NCBI GenBank assembly: GCA_030760725.1
Contig: JASWHV010000019.1
Span: forward strand, 37,699,944 to 37,763,943
Length of the DNA: 64,000 bases
Source: Neostapfia colusana
Taxonomy: Eukaryota; Streptophyta; Magnoliopsida; Poales; Poaceae
Reading direction: 5' to 3'
Positions 54,301 through 64,000 of this stretch are shown here, in pieces. The position numbers were made by a program, and so were the translations under genes. The notes under the pieces were generated by a model. It was not told the origin of the DNA. It worked only from the letters and a program-made list of their open reading frames with translations, and made no database searches. Within the stretch, counting starts at the first letter, position 1. The number at the start of each line of letters is the position of its first letter.

Positions 54301-55878
54301 CTCGAAGGACGGTGTCTAAAACAGCGCCGTGGCGGGTTAACCACGACATCCCTAGGATGACATCGACCTTTTGTCCCTCTAAGATGATGAGAGACGTGGG
54401 GTACACTCTACCCGCTAAGCATAATGGTGCTTTGGAAACCATTACGTTTGCTGAAATCTTCCCACCTGGTGAACAAATTAAACATGGACTATCAGTGGGT
54501 AGTATTTGCAAGCTGTGTTTAGCAATGAAAGCTTGGTTAATAAAATTATGCGTGTCGCCTGAATCAAACAATACTATGGCGGGATGCTGGTGGAGTTGGA
54601 ACATACCCGCAAGGATTGGCTCACCCTCCGGCACGTCCTCTATGGCAAGCTGGTGGACGGTGCCGGGCCTAGGGTTTGCCCGCCGCGCATTAGTAGGGTT
54701 CTGGGGTTGATTCCTCCCTGGAAACTGTGGTGCAACTCCGCCGCCTTGCCTCTCTGGACAACTGCTGGCGAAGTTTCCTGGACGACCACACTTGTAACAT
54801 GTGGCCGCTGCTTGTGCGGTGCTCGGGGGAGGAAAGCCCGGCATGCGCTGCTGAGGTGCATACGCACGCGGCATCGTCCGCTGCTGCTGTTGTTGTTGTG
54901 GAGGTGGTACTGGCAGTGCCGGCCTGAATGCCGGTGAAGAATACGGCCGACTGTGGAATGGCATCAGCCTTTGTGGTGGCTGCCAGCGTGGACCTGATGG
55001 TGGGCGATTCACCATCCGAAACTTCTGAGAAGGACCACCTCCTTCTCTGGTGCTTTGCGGCGCGCTTCGCTTTCTCTCCGCCACTGCTAACTCCTTGCCG
55101 GAGTGCTCCTGGACAATCGCAGCATCAATGATGTCGTTGAGGCTGCCGTGATTGAACATCGCCAGCTTGTCCTTCAGGAGCGGGTTAAGCCCCTGGTAAA
55201 AGTAGTCCCGCCGCTTCTCGTTGGTATCTGCGTGATACGACGCGTAGAGCGCGAGATCGTTGAACGCCCTGGAGTATTCCAGCGTATTCCGGCTCCCTTG
55301 TTGCAGGTGTAGGAATTCCTGTGTCTTCCTCTTCATCAAACCTGGCAGTATGTGATAGGCCCTGAAGGCCGTCCGGAACTCCGCCCAGGTCATAACTCGG
55401 TCGGTGGGCTGTGAAGCACAGAAGTTTGCCCACCACGCGCTCGCGGATCCCTGGAGCTGCTGGACCGCGAACTGAGTCTTGCGCTGCTCACTTATCTGGA
55501 GCAGCCCGAACTTCATCTCTATTGCGCGGAGCCAGTTGTCCACATCGAGAGGTTCATCCGCCATTGAGAATACCGGGGGATGAGTCGCTAGGAAGTCGGA
55601 GTAGGAGCTCTGTCGACGCTCCTCACGGTCTTGACGTCTCTCTGGGCGAGACGTATTGGCGATGAGAGTTTGCAGCAACTCTGTGTGCTGCTGATGAGAA
55701 CCCGCCATTGCCGCCACGATGTCGGCCAATGTAACCGTTAGCAGTGGCGGTGGCGGTGTTTGCTGTTGCTATTGCTGCTGTTGCTGCTGCTGTCCCGAGG
55801 AGTCCTCGGGAGGCGGTTTGGAGGTCTCTCCCCCTTGGCTAGTACCCCAATGTCCGGGTTGGCACGAGTACGAGTCAT
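51311..55878 (-). pseudogene. gag-pol: gag-pol of element F (all domains present, several stops)
   Basis: The ATG at 55878 (MTRTRANPDIG) is followed by a frame change and a TAG in a polyglutamine stretch near 55770. The main frame (55729-53561) holds Gag, a CCHC knuckle (CYKCGRPGNFASSC, ~54760-54801), protease with LFDSGDTHNFI (Asp where DSGAT has Ala) and RT with FIDDILVYS (~53615). Stops fall at 53561, 53237 and 52310 (Trp to TGA). RNase H (YCDASGIG, DHKSLKYIF), the integrase zinc finger (HLSKFSIHPGSNKMY, CDTCRRVK) and the integrase core are all readable. The core shows D in IVDRLTKLAHF, D in ISDRGTLF and E in DGQTERVNQ. The C-terminal chromodomain-like tail (DEATWESEGFLRANYPDFF) ends at 51311; a further stop lies near 51556. 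Each break is a point change. Confidence 0.88.
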
Positions 55879-56151
55879 TCTGAAATTCAAAACAGCAGCG
55901 ATTAGCACATGTCATACTTAAAATTCCATATGCAACGGTAGGTATTGAAGTGACACATGACTAATTTGCACAACATTCACATATATTGATAAAGCATAAA
56001 CTTTATACAAGATACATTACTCTCGGCTCTCTGAGAAGTTGTGCTCATGTCTTCACTACCTATACATACGCTACTGTCTGCACGACATGTCACCGATTAC
56101 AAAAGTTTGGGTTACCCTACCCTAGCTTCCCTACTTGACAACTGTAACCCC
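55879..56151 (-). other. Spacer between the extra ORF and gag of F
   Basis: AT-rich, about 270 bp, with no ORF. It separates the stop of the extra ORF from the gag ATG. Confidence 0.6.
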
Positions 56152-57012
56152 CTACTCGGAGTAGAACTTGACCTCCTGCGGGTTGTCCTCCTCTGGTACC
56201 TCTGCTGGTGGATCTGGATCTACCACCTCTTCTCCCTTCTCGGGTTCTCCCATTGCTGGAAGGCCCAAGACCACCGGTATGCCCAATACCGGAGGTACGA
56301 GGTCCTGCAATGCATGCACCTCGTCCATGGCCTGGTTGTAGTCCTCTTCCCAGCCTTGCCCTTCCTCAATAGCGCCATCCCACTCTTGAGCAAGGTCCTC
56401 ATTCTGCTGGGTTAGAGTCTGCACCAGCTCTTGCAACGCCGCGATGTCGACACGGCTTTTCTTCTTTGCCTTCTTCAGACGATGCAACTGATTATGCTGT
56501 TCATTCAGTCGCTTGATCGTCGGAAGGAGCACATTGCGGAATGCGCTGTGAGCACTCTCGAAATGGTCTGCACGGCTTGTGCTGTTCTTCAGCTTTGCGG
56601 TGAGATGCTCCGTATGAACAGCTTGGCTGTCCATCACGGCGTTTCCCGCCCTCATCTGGAGGCTAAGGTTTGCCTCCGCGGGGCTGTACCTTGGGCAACC
56701 CGGATCGGCTGCCTCCCGGTACCTCCCTTCCCACACATGATGAGCCCGTCCCTCCACCAGAATGAGCGCGTATGGATTGCCCTCCATAGCCTTCACGTGT
56801 AGTTGGCAGAAACGTGACATGGTGTCACGGGCTGCCACTTGCCACATCCCTTCCGGTTGTCTACCTCTCACCGTGATGGTGAACGGCACCCAACCGGGTG
56901 GCGTAGGTCCTGCAGGGACTTCAACATGGATTGTCCACGTCTTGTTCCCCTCCTCGCCTTCTTCCTTGGCGAAGTACTGCGGCATCTGGTTGTACCCGAA
57001 ATATTGAAGCAT
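56152..57012 (-). CDS. Extra sense ORF in F leader: 286-aa coiled-coil protein of unknown function
   Basis: An intact frame between the 5' LTR and gag, same strand as gag-pol. The first ATG is at 57012. The frame is open upstream to ~57093 without an ATG (...GGWCPTVLTAAAIRKALKQM), right next to TTTTTACAG and GACAG sequence on minus, so translation may begin in an upstream spliced exon. Residues ~1-95 look globular (TWTIHVEVPAGPTPPGWVPF, CQLHVKAMEGNPYALILVEG). Residues ~145-245 are coiled coil (FRNVLLPTIKRLNEQHNQLH, LQELVQTLTQQNEDLAQEWD). The C-terminus is acidic and proline-rich and ends KFYSE. It has no stops while gag-pol has several. I recognise no domain; a captured host-gene fragment or an element-encoded accessory protein are both possible. 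Confidence 0.65.
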   Translation of the reverse strand: MLQYFGYNQMPQYFAKEEGEEGNKTWTIHVEVPAGPTPPGWVPFTITVRGRQPEGMWQVAARDTMSRFCQLHVKAMEGNPYALILVEGRAHHVWEGRYREAADPGCPRYSPAEANLSLQMRAGNAVMDSQAVHTEHLTAKLKNSTSRADHFESAHSAFRNVLLPTIKRLNEQHNQLHRLKKAKKKSRVDIAALQELVQTLTQQNEDLAQEWDGAIEEGQGWEEDYNQAMDEVHALQDLVPPVLGIPVVLGLPAMGEPEKGEEVVDPDPPAEVPEEDNPQEVKFYSE

Positions 57013-57100
57013 CTGCTTCAATGCTTTCCGGATAGCCGCTGCGGTGAGAACAGTGGGACACCACCCACCCGTTCTCCAACTGTTTATCTGCTGTCATCTG

Positions 57101-58567
57101 TAAAAATATATTTGAGAAATATCAAATATTTATTTTAACAGTAAACCATTGAGTTATAACATAAGACATGTCATTGAACCCACAAAACTTGGAAATATAG
57201 TTCAAATTTAAACAAATTTGACTGCTGATCTGCTGTCTGCATGACAGCCCTGACCAGTTTCCATTTCAACCTGATTTAGGCCATGCTAAAGGCAAAACCA
57301 ATTCTGGAGCTCAACATCAAAGTTAAATCTAACTTCAATAGCTTTCCAGAAAGTGTTTGCTTGGCCTAAGACCTATCCTGTTTCAAAAGTTATGAGATGT
57401 CAAAGTTAACAGAATTTCTGGGGAAAAGTGGACAGTACCTCCCTGCTTTAGGTACTGAATTGATCCACGAATTCCAGTTAATTCTGCTCCTAATCTGACA
57501 AAACTTTCTGTTACAAAGTTGTAACACATCTCATAGACTTTCCAGAACTACCTCATTTTATATTTTTGGATTTTTATGCAGGAAGTTATGCTCAATTTAC
57601 AGAGAGTTTACAGAGAGTCTTTGCTCTGCCCTGTTTTCTGGACAGTTTCAACTCTACTGCATTTTTCGATTGGTTAAGGGATGAAACACCTCTGGACTTC
57701 CACAGAAAAGTTGTAAATCTCTTCCAAAGATTTCCAGAAATGTATCATATGCCCCCAACCTCGAAAGAACTCAACCTCTAACCTCTGATTAACTTCAGCC
57801 TTGGTTCAGCTGAAAACAGAGTGCTCTGTCCTTAACAACCTATAAGTTGAAAACTTGGTAACTTTGAATCTCCTGATTAAGGGAAGAGGTTACAGCAAAG
57901 TTTTAATGCTCCAGGTTAAAACTTTCAAGTTTTACAATGAAGTTGTTCATTTAGTGGGGTGTGACGTCGATGCGTCACCAGATCATGTCGGTACTACGTC
58001 CTCACAAAGAAAAACCTATACCGGACTTAGCCGGCTTCAATTCAGTGGCACTAAACGTCACTCACACACGGATGCTACACGTCCACCGTTTTGTGGTTAG
58101 ACTACCTGCAGAAACTCAAACAATCATCAGACTCGGCTGCACACCGAGCCCGGTATCCATACAGTTCGTTCACCCGGCCGTCATCACTCACCCGGATGTT
58201 CTCAATTCAAACATGCCTTGAGTTACGTGTTCACGTTTCAGACCACGTGACGGGGTCTCCCAAATTGCACCACGCATGCCAGGGACAGACGTTGCTCGAA
58301 TACCCCAAATGACATGAAGAGTCGTAGAGGATATCAAAGCGGGTCGGGTTACCTGCCACCCGTGGGGCTCCACCCTTCAGCTTGTGCGCACTGGTGCACA
58401 GCGCTTACGTGCACCCCCCAAGACATAAACGTCCTGAGATACACGATTTTCCGACATAGAAAAATAGGTTAGTATGCCACCTTCTATACGCTAATAACAT
58501 CCTTATATGGGCTACTAACACATTCCTCACTGGATTTTTGAAAAAGATGACCTTTATAGTGCGTTAA
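57101..58567 (-). other. Leader of element F
   Basis: No convincing gene. It aligns patchily with the E leader (41306-43024), including the CGGTACTACG...CCTCACAAAG segment. It may hold an upstream exon or intron of the extra ORF. Confidence 0.6.
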
Positions 58568-58590
58568 GCCTCAAGCGAGCTCTGATACCA
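58568..58590 (-). other. Primer-binding site of element F (initiator tRNA-Met type)
   Basis: On minus it reads TGGTATCAGAGCTCGCTTGA, four bases after the 5' LTR. Confidence 0.88.
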
Positions 58591-58594
58591 GCGC

Positions 58595-61500
58595 TGACAC
58601 GACCCCATGGTCTTGTCGATCCAGGATCACGTTGAGGGGTGCTGCTTTCACAGCACCGGATAACACACGTCAAAGGTACAAAGCGGAAGCAAAACTTTCA
58701 TTACATAAAGTGGTTTATGAACATTTTTACATCAAAATATGTCCAGTCTACACTCACGGGCGTAGACTACGCATCAAGTTCACGTTCCGCCCGTGAACGT
58801 GTCCTTGCTAGAACACATGCACACTAACACTGCGGTGTGCACGACTCCCACTCGACGGGGTTCCTCTCCTGGGGTTCCGTCTCCTCTTCGGGAGTCCTTT
58901 CCTCATAGAACCCTACAAAAGCTTCAAACACAAGCAGTGAGCAAGAAGGCTCAGCAAGACTGACCCGTCTCTCCTAAACATGGAACTTCTACATGAGGGA
59001 TTGATAGGTTACATGAGGTAAAAATCATTTGCAAGGACTCGCCTAATTAGTAGAACCTTACTTTCAAGTTTTAGCAGCAGGTTGTGGAGAACCTTACGCT
59101 AAGGTACATGAGAGAGCCGCAATCAAACAAGAAACGCATTTCTCTCATGTACATTGCCCAAAGTTGAAAAGAACTTTAGTTAGCTCTAAACTACAACCAA
59201 TCATTAACAATCAAAGTCCATCTTTCAATCAGCAACATTTTAACATGCAACTAGCCTGTTCTTTCTATGTCACGGTACAGTGAACAAGTGGCACTCACTG
59301 ACCGCGAGGGACGGCGATTATAATCGATTTACACCTGCAGGGTTACCCGAATAACCCGTCACGTATGCCCGTACTCGATGTTGCCTACAGCAACCATCAC
59401 GGACACCGTACGCAACCACCTTTCGCCCATCAGCCAAATATTGAACCGGTCCCATCGTCCCAAGCAAGAGGTCTCTGCACGCGCATCTCAGTGCCGCCAG
59501 CCGATTTACACCTCAAGCTCTCAACCTACCCTCTGAACGATGGGCAAGGCCTCAATACCCAGCTACCCGAGTTACATCAGTTTCCCGGTTCCCATATAGC
59601 CGGTAGGTCTTCGGTACTGTTCTAGCTTGTTCAACAGGCCCGCACACGGCTCGGTCCTCAATCAACACAAACGGAGCTATAGCACACAGGCCCCAAAGTC
59701 CTGCTGCCCTTACTCTCCGCTCGGTCTCATCTTTCTTGCCATGTGTATCATGTGCTATTTCTACCCGAGTCGAGTGCCTCTAGCCTATGCTCGCGAGTAG
59801 TTCCAACTACTCGACTTGTACCGAATCCTACACTATCTTAGCATTGCAGTAGCTAACGGGGTTTGCAATCCTAAACCGAACCCATGGTTTTTCTTGGCTA
59901 TGCAATTGGGTTTCCAAACAAGACTCTAATGCAAGGAATCATAATACTCAAGTAAGTGCTCAAAACAATAAAAATTTGTAAAAGGTTAATGCAAACCGGA
60001 GCTTGCCTTGCTGCTCTTGGTCGTAGGCTAGCTACTCCTCTGGAGTCACGAAGTCTAGGACTTCGAGTTCCTCCTCGACCTTAGCGACTACATGATATAC
60101 AAGTATATGTATTAATTTAAATGCATTTGATTGAATTTAAACTTGTGAAGTATATAACCCTTACTAGACAGACCCAATGACTGTGAAACTTTTACTGTGG
60201 CTTGGTTACAACATAAACAGAGACTTGGTCAAGTTTTAGTTGCAGCAAAGCTCATTTGAGCCCTCCACAATTAATTATGTACTTGACCTTAATTGAAGGC
60301 TTTTAGGGTGTTCTAAGGATTTTCATGAAACAAACTATGACTTTCTGAAAACTAGATTTTCAGTGGGTTCTAATGGAGTTGGTGTCACTTAATTTGAAGG
60401 TTCCTAGCTAAAGATATGAGCTAAACAATTTCAGAGAAATTTCTGAAAATGTTTCTGAGTATTTTCTATTTTCTCTGGAACAGTTTCACTAATCATACCA
60501 TTAGGTGGATCAAATGAGTTCAAATGGATCGGAAATTTTTATGGTCGTTCAGGGATATTTTGGTGAACATCCCAGCAAAATTTCATAATTTTTCTCCAAA
60601 GGATTCTCCAGTTAAAATTCCAAACATTTTGAAACTTGAGGAATTAATTATGGAGAATTAAGGATTTTTGTGAAGTGAAACTTGATTTGCTGGAAAGTGC
60701 TCAGAGAGCTGAATCCAACAAAATTTTGTTCACTCGATTTGGAGCTTCCTAGCCAAAGTTATGAGGATTTGAAGTTTGAATGAAATCTGAAAATCGGGGA
60801 AAAGTTTAAATCTGCCGGGGGCCCACGGGGACACGTGTTGGGCGCGGAGGCGACAGCACACTGAGGCCTACAGGGTTTTTGCGCACCAGCACATCAGATC
60901 CTAGCCGCAGCCCGATCCTGATATAAAATATCTGCCGCTGACAGTTGGGGTCCACCCCCTTCGTCTACCTCTCGCCGCCCGCGCTCTGCCGCTGCGATAC
61001 CTCGCCAGAGAGCTCGCCGGCAGCTTCTGTGGAGTTCCAAACTTCACAATCTTGGCCGCCCCTGCCTACTTTCACTCGGGGAACAGGATTCTAGGATCAG
61101 CTCGTCACGAAAATGGCTGGTACATGGTCGGCGACGAGCGGCAGCTTCGGAAAGACTTCGGCCATGTCGGCCGACTTCCCTAGCACCCCAACTGACCGAG
61201 CAAACGGCCGGAAAGTATCAGTGGTACCTCAGGAACCTCGGCATGGGCTCAAGGCAGCTCGGGAGAGGTCCGAAGTAGTCCCTCACCGTGCGCCCGATGC
61301 TTCCTGCCTGCTCCGCCGTCGGTAAACTTCGAAATACGGCGGTTACAGAGGTTCTCAGGCCAAAGGTTGTGAAGGCAACTTGTGCGCTACCGTGTCTAGT
61401 TTGTGTGGGAGCGGATTGAGGCCCTCTAATCCTTTCTAGAGTATGAATTTGACAGAACCGCACCCGAAGGCCGGTCTGTACCCAGAAAGAGGAAACTGGA

Positions 61501-62594
61501 AATTCGCCGCCGGTGAGCAAGCGCTCGGGCTGTGGCTCGGGGGTGAGCAGCACCGGTCACCAGCGCGTCCAAGGGTGCCTTGGCTCAGGCGTGACAACCT
61601 CCCGGTTGGGCTGTCCACGGGAGCCCGAAGTGCGGCTGTTTTAGGTCACCGAATTGAACTCTTGGTATAGCCGAGATCGACAGGTTTCAGCTGAATTCTA
61701 GCAACGGGGAAGAACGAGGAGGGTTCCTAGTACCTTGCCGTAGCTCTGAAGGATACGGGGAGGCTGTGATCGGAGCTTTCCGATCGGTTCTGAGCGGCGG
61801 AAGAAAGTTTCCCGGCGCTGTGTTCTTGCGGGGAGAAAATGGTGAGGGCTTCGGCCGAGGAGGGGGGAGAACACCTTAAGAAGGCCCTGAACCGACTCGT
61901 GCCGCGCGTGGCCAAGCAGCTGCTGGTGTGGCGGCCTCCCTCGGTGGCGATCGCAGCCGCAGCTCGGGGACCCGAGTGAGAAAGTCTCAGTCGGTTGAAT
62001 CATCCCAGTGGCTGACATGTGGGTCCCATTTTCATTTTTAACCTCTGAGATTAACTCCTATTCACTGTTGTAAACAGTAGTTCCCACAAAGCCCCTGGTG
62101 ATTTGAATTTTCTACCCTTGAACCATTTGAATTGGTTAGCATTCAAATTGGGTTTGGTTTGAATGAATTTCAGCACATGTTCAGTTTGAAATTCAAATAA
62201 AGTTTGAATTTGCCACACTTAGCTCATGTCAAGATCAACTCCAAATGGAGTGAAAATTGGTGTGTGAGCTCACAAAAATGTGCTGAGTAAGAATATGCCT
62301 CCCACTTTTGAATTTATGGGATCAAAACAGTTTGAATTTGAGTTTAAACTGCCCTCTTTCTAGCCATACCCAAAATGACCTCAATAAGGGTTTTGAATTT
62401 GGGTGAAACTTGGCATGGACATTCCTAGCACTATGTAGGAGTTTTCATATGCCCAGCCCCTGTATATCACATGTGGGAAATACCACTTTTGCAATATGTG
62501 AGTTTGTTCCCTAATGAGCATGTTGATGATGGTTACTTGCTCTTTAAATGTGTTTATCAACTTGCTTCAAATGAGGTGTGTATGTGGTGATGAC
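58595..62594 (-). repeat. 5' LTR of element F, tip interrupted by G
   Basis: Collinear with 47227-51236 up to GTTTATCAAC (~62561). The tip then reads differently (27 extra bases) before GATGAC, where G begins. The 3' LTR has GATGACACTTCAAAC at this place, so the missing ~35 bp should resume beyond G outside the window. Confidence 0.88.
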
Positions 62595-64000
62595 TGTGGG
62601 GAATCCCTTCCGGGATCCACGCTCCAGGATACACATTGGGTGGTGCCGTGCGATGCGGCACCCAACAGCATACACGAAAAGAACCATAAAGTATAAGGTC
62701 TTTTATTTCTCAAGATAGTGTCATTTACAAAATAATGTACCACGAGGGTACACGCTGCAGAATATACAACACTTACTCTCGGTCCTAACTATGCAAAAGA
62801 GAAGACGTCCAGCCCGCGGACACTTCTTACTACCTTCCACAAAGATAAGTGCAGCGGCAGGGTTTCCGGTGAGTCTCTGATGGCTCACCGAACGACCATC
62901 TTCATAGCAAATTTTATAACCTGCAAAACACTAATAATGCAACCGTGAGCACGATGGCTCAGCAAGACTTAACCGACACTCCTAAACATGGAACTATACG
63001 TGCAGGGATTACTAACATAGGAAGGTATGATGCAATAACGACACGTCTAAATGTTGATCCTTACTTTCAGGTTTATAGCAGCAGATTATTATATCTTAGG
63101 CAGCCCTCACATCGGAAGTCCACAATCAAACAAGAAACACTTTTCTCCGATGTGGTGATGCCCAAAGAGGAAAATAAACTTAGTGAGCTCTACAACTACA
63201 GCATACATGGTTGGCAAAATAATGAATTTAAGAACTTCACATCAGCAATGATTCATCACACTTTATCTGGAATTTATTACTACGTCACAACTCAGTGAAC
63301 AAGTGGTACTCATATAACCGCGAGGGACGGTGATTGCAATCAGGACACACCCGGAATACACGACACATACACCCGCCTCAAAAGACTCACGCGAGCTCTT
63401 TCTTACGTTGTGTGCAGCAACATTTCACCCGTCACTCCAATGCCGAACCAGTTCCGCCGACCCATCAGAAGGGCCACTACACGGAACACGTCGAAGTTGC
63501 TCCGCTAGCGGATTTACACCTCTGACACCAACCCCCAAGGGATGGCCGTATAAGTTTCGACACGAGAGTACCCGAGTTACATCGGTTTATCGGGTCCCAT
63601 ATATCCGATATGCATCCAGTACTGTTCAAACTTGCTCAGCAGGGCGGCATACGCATCGGTCCTTAACCGACACAAACAGAGCTACAGCCACACAGGCCCA
63701 ACGTCCTGCTGCTCCTACTCTCTGCTCGGTCTCATTTTTCATTCCAGAACTTTCATTCTCTAGAGTCATACCCCGCTGAACCAACATCCTAAACTCGCGA
63801 GTAGCTTCCAACTACCCGACTTGTACCGGACCTATACAACTTAAGCCTAGCAGAATCTACACGAAGGTAACCTATTCTACCCTGTACTCCAAGTGTTTGT
63901 GGGTCATGCATTTGGAGTATCAATCACCTTGACCTAATGCACAATACATACTAGACCCATAAAAGTGATACAAAGCAAAATATAACTAAAAAGCTGTTAA
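62595..64000 (-). repeat. LTR G: partial Tekay-type LTR running off the window
   Basis: On minus its 3' end is GGGATTCCCCACA (62595). It shares GCTGTTGGGTGCCGCAT and GTCCGCGGGCTGGAC with the LTRs at 1-246 and 9509-13820, and the conserved block (63280-63330) and hairpin (near 63797) with E and F. No internal region is visible. Small ORFs are not supported as genes. Confidence 0.82.

Larger units (their letters stand above)
47227..62594 (-). mobile_element. Element F: Tekay/Del-like chromovirus with an extra leader ORF
   Basis: Minus orientation: 3' LTR 47227-51236, polypurine tract with 14 G's, broken gag-pol (51311-55878), an extra sense ORF (56152-57012), leader, primer-binding site (58568-58590) and 5' LTR 58595-62594, whose outer tip is interrupted by G. 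The LTRs look ~97% identical over their first 400 bp, so F seems older than E. Unlike E it keeps the integrase core, but it has several nonsense codons. Confidence 0.9.

Overview
This is a heterochromatin-like, gene-poor stretch of a plant nuclear genome. It is almost certainly from a grass (Poaceae). The reasons are wall-to-wall nested LTR retrotransposons, GC-rich Tat-like Gypsy elements with an antisense PF04195 ('putative gypsy type transposon') gene, and Tekay/Del-like chromoviruses with LTRs of about 4 kb. I see no convincing host gene, rRNA, tRNA or CRISPR array. The species cannot be fixed from sequence alone.

Layout. Positions 1-~246 are the 3' end of a + strand 4-kb-type LTR inserted into the 3' LTR (~247-1536, minus) of element A, the oldest visible element. 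A is a minus-strand GC-rich Gypsy element. Its remaining pieces (1537-1698, 14492-14956, 23021-25415, 26546-28398) are separated by three younger insertions. These are element B (1699-14491, +), element C (14957-23020, +, flanked by GAGAC) and solo LTR H (25416-26540, minus, flanked by GAGGT). B itself carries a 4.3 kb solo LTR (9509-13820, flanked by CATAC). Element D (28399-31968, +) follows A and is cut off inside its integrase remnant by chromovirus E (31969-~46944, minus), which holds another solo LTR (40175-41300, flanked by GACAA). About 280 bp of unassigned sequence follow, then chromovirus F (47227-62594, minus), then the start of LTR G (62595-64000+, minus).

A, B, C and D belong to one non-autonomous family. 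Its plan is an LTR of about 1.1-1.2 kb, a unique primer-binding site, a sense gag, 68-bp tandem repeats, and a remnant of only the last ~100 codons of integrase. Protease, RT, RNase H and the integrase core are missing. Then comes a repeat-rich spacer, and finally an antisense gene whose 5' end faces the 3' LTR. In A this antisense gene had a PF04195-like N-terminal domain, a GT-AG intron and a long coiled coil. B lost the PF04195 part but keeps the intron. C lost both, yet keeps intact 577-aa gag and 576-aa antisense ORFs. The LTRs carry tandem 55-bp half-units, each centred on a CACGTG G-box/ABRE-like site, ahead of a TATAAAA box.

E and F encode gag, CCHC, protease, RT, RNase H, integrase and a C-terminal chromodomain-like tail, and both are broken by stops. 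E has also lost the integrase catalytic core. F carries an extra intact 286-codon sense ORF between its 5' LTR and gag that E lacks. The best leads are the spliced antisense gene of the GC-rich family, the extra leader ORF of F, and the G-box arrays.
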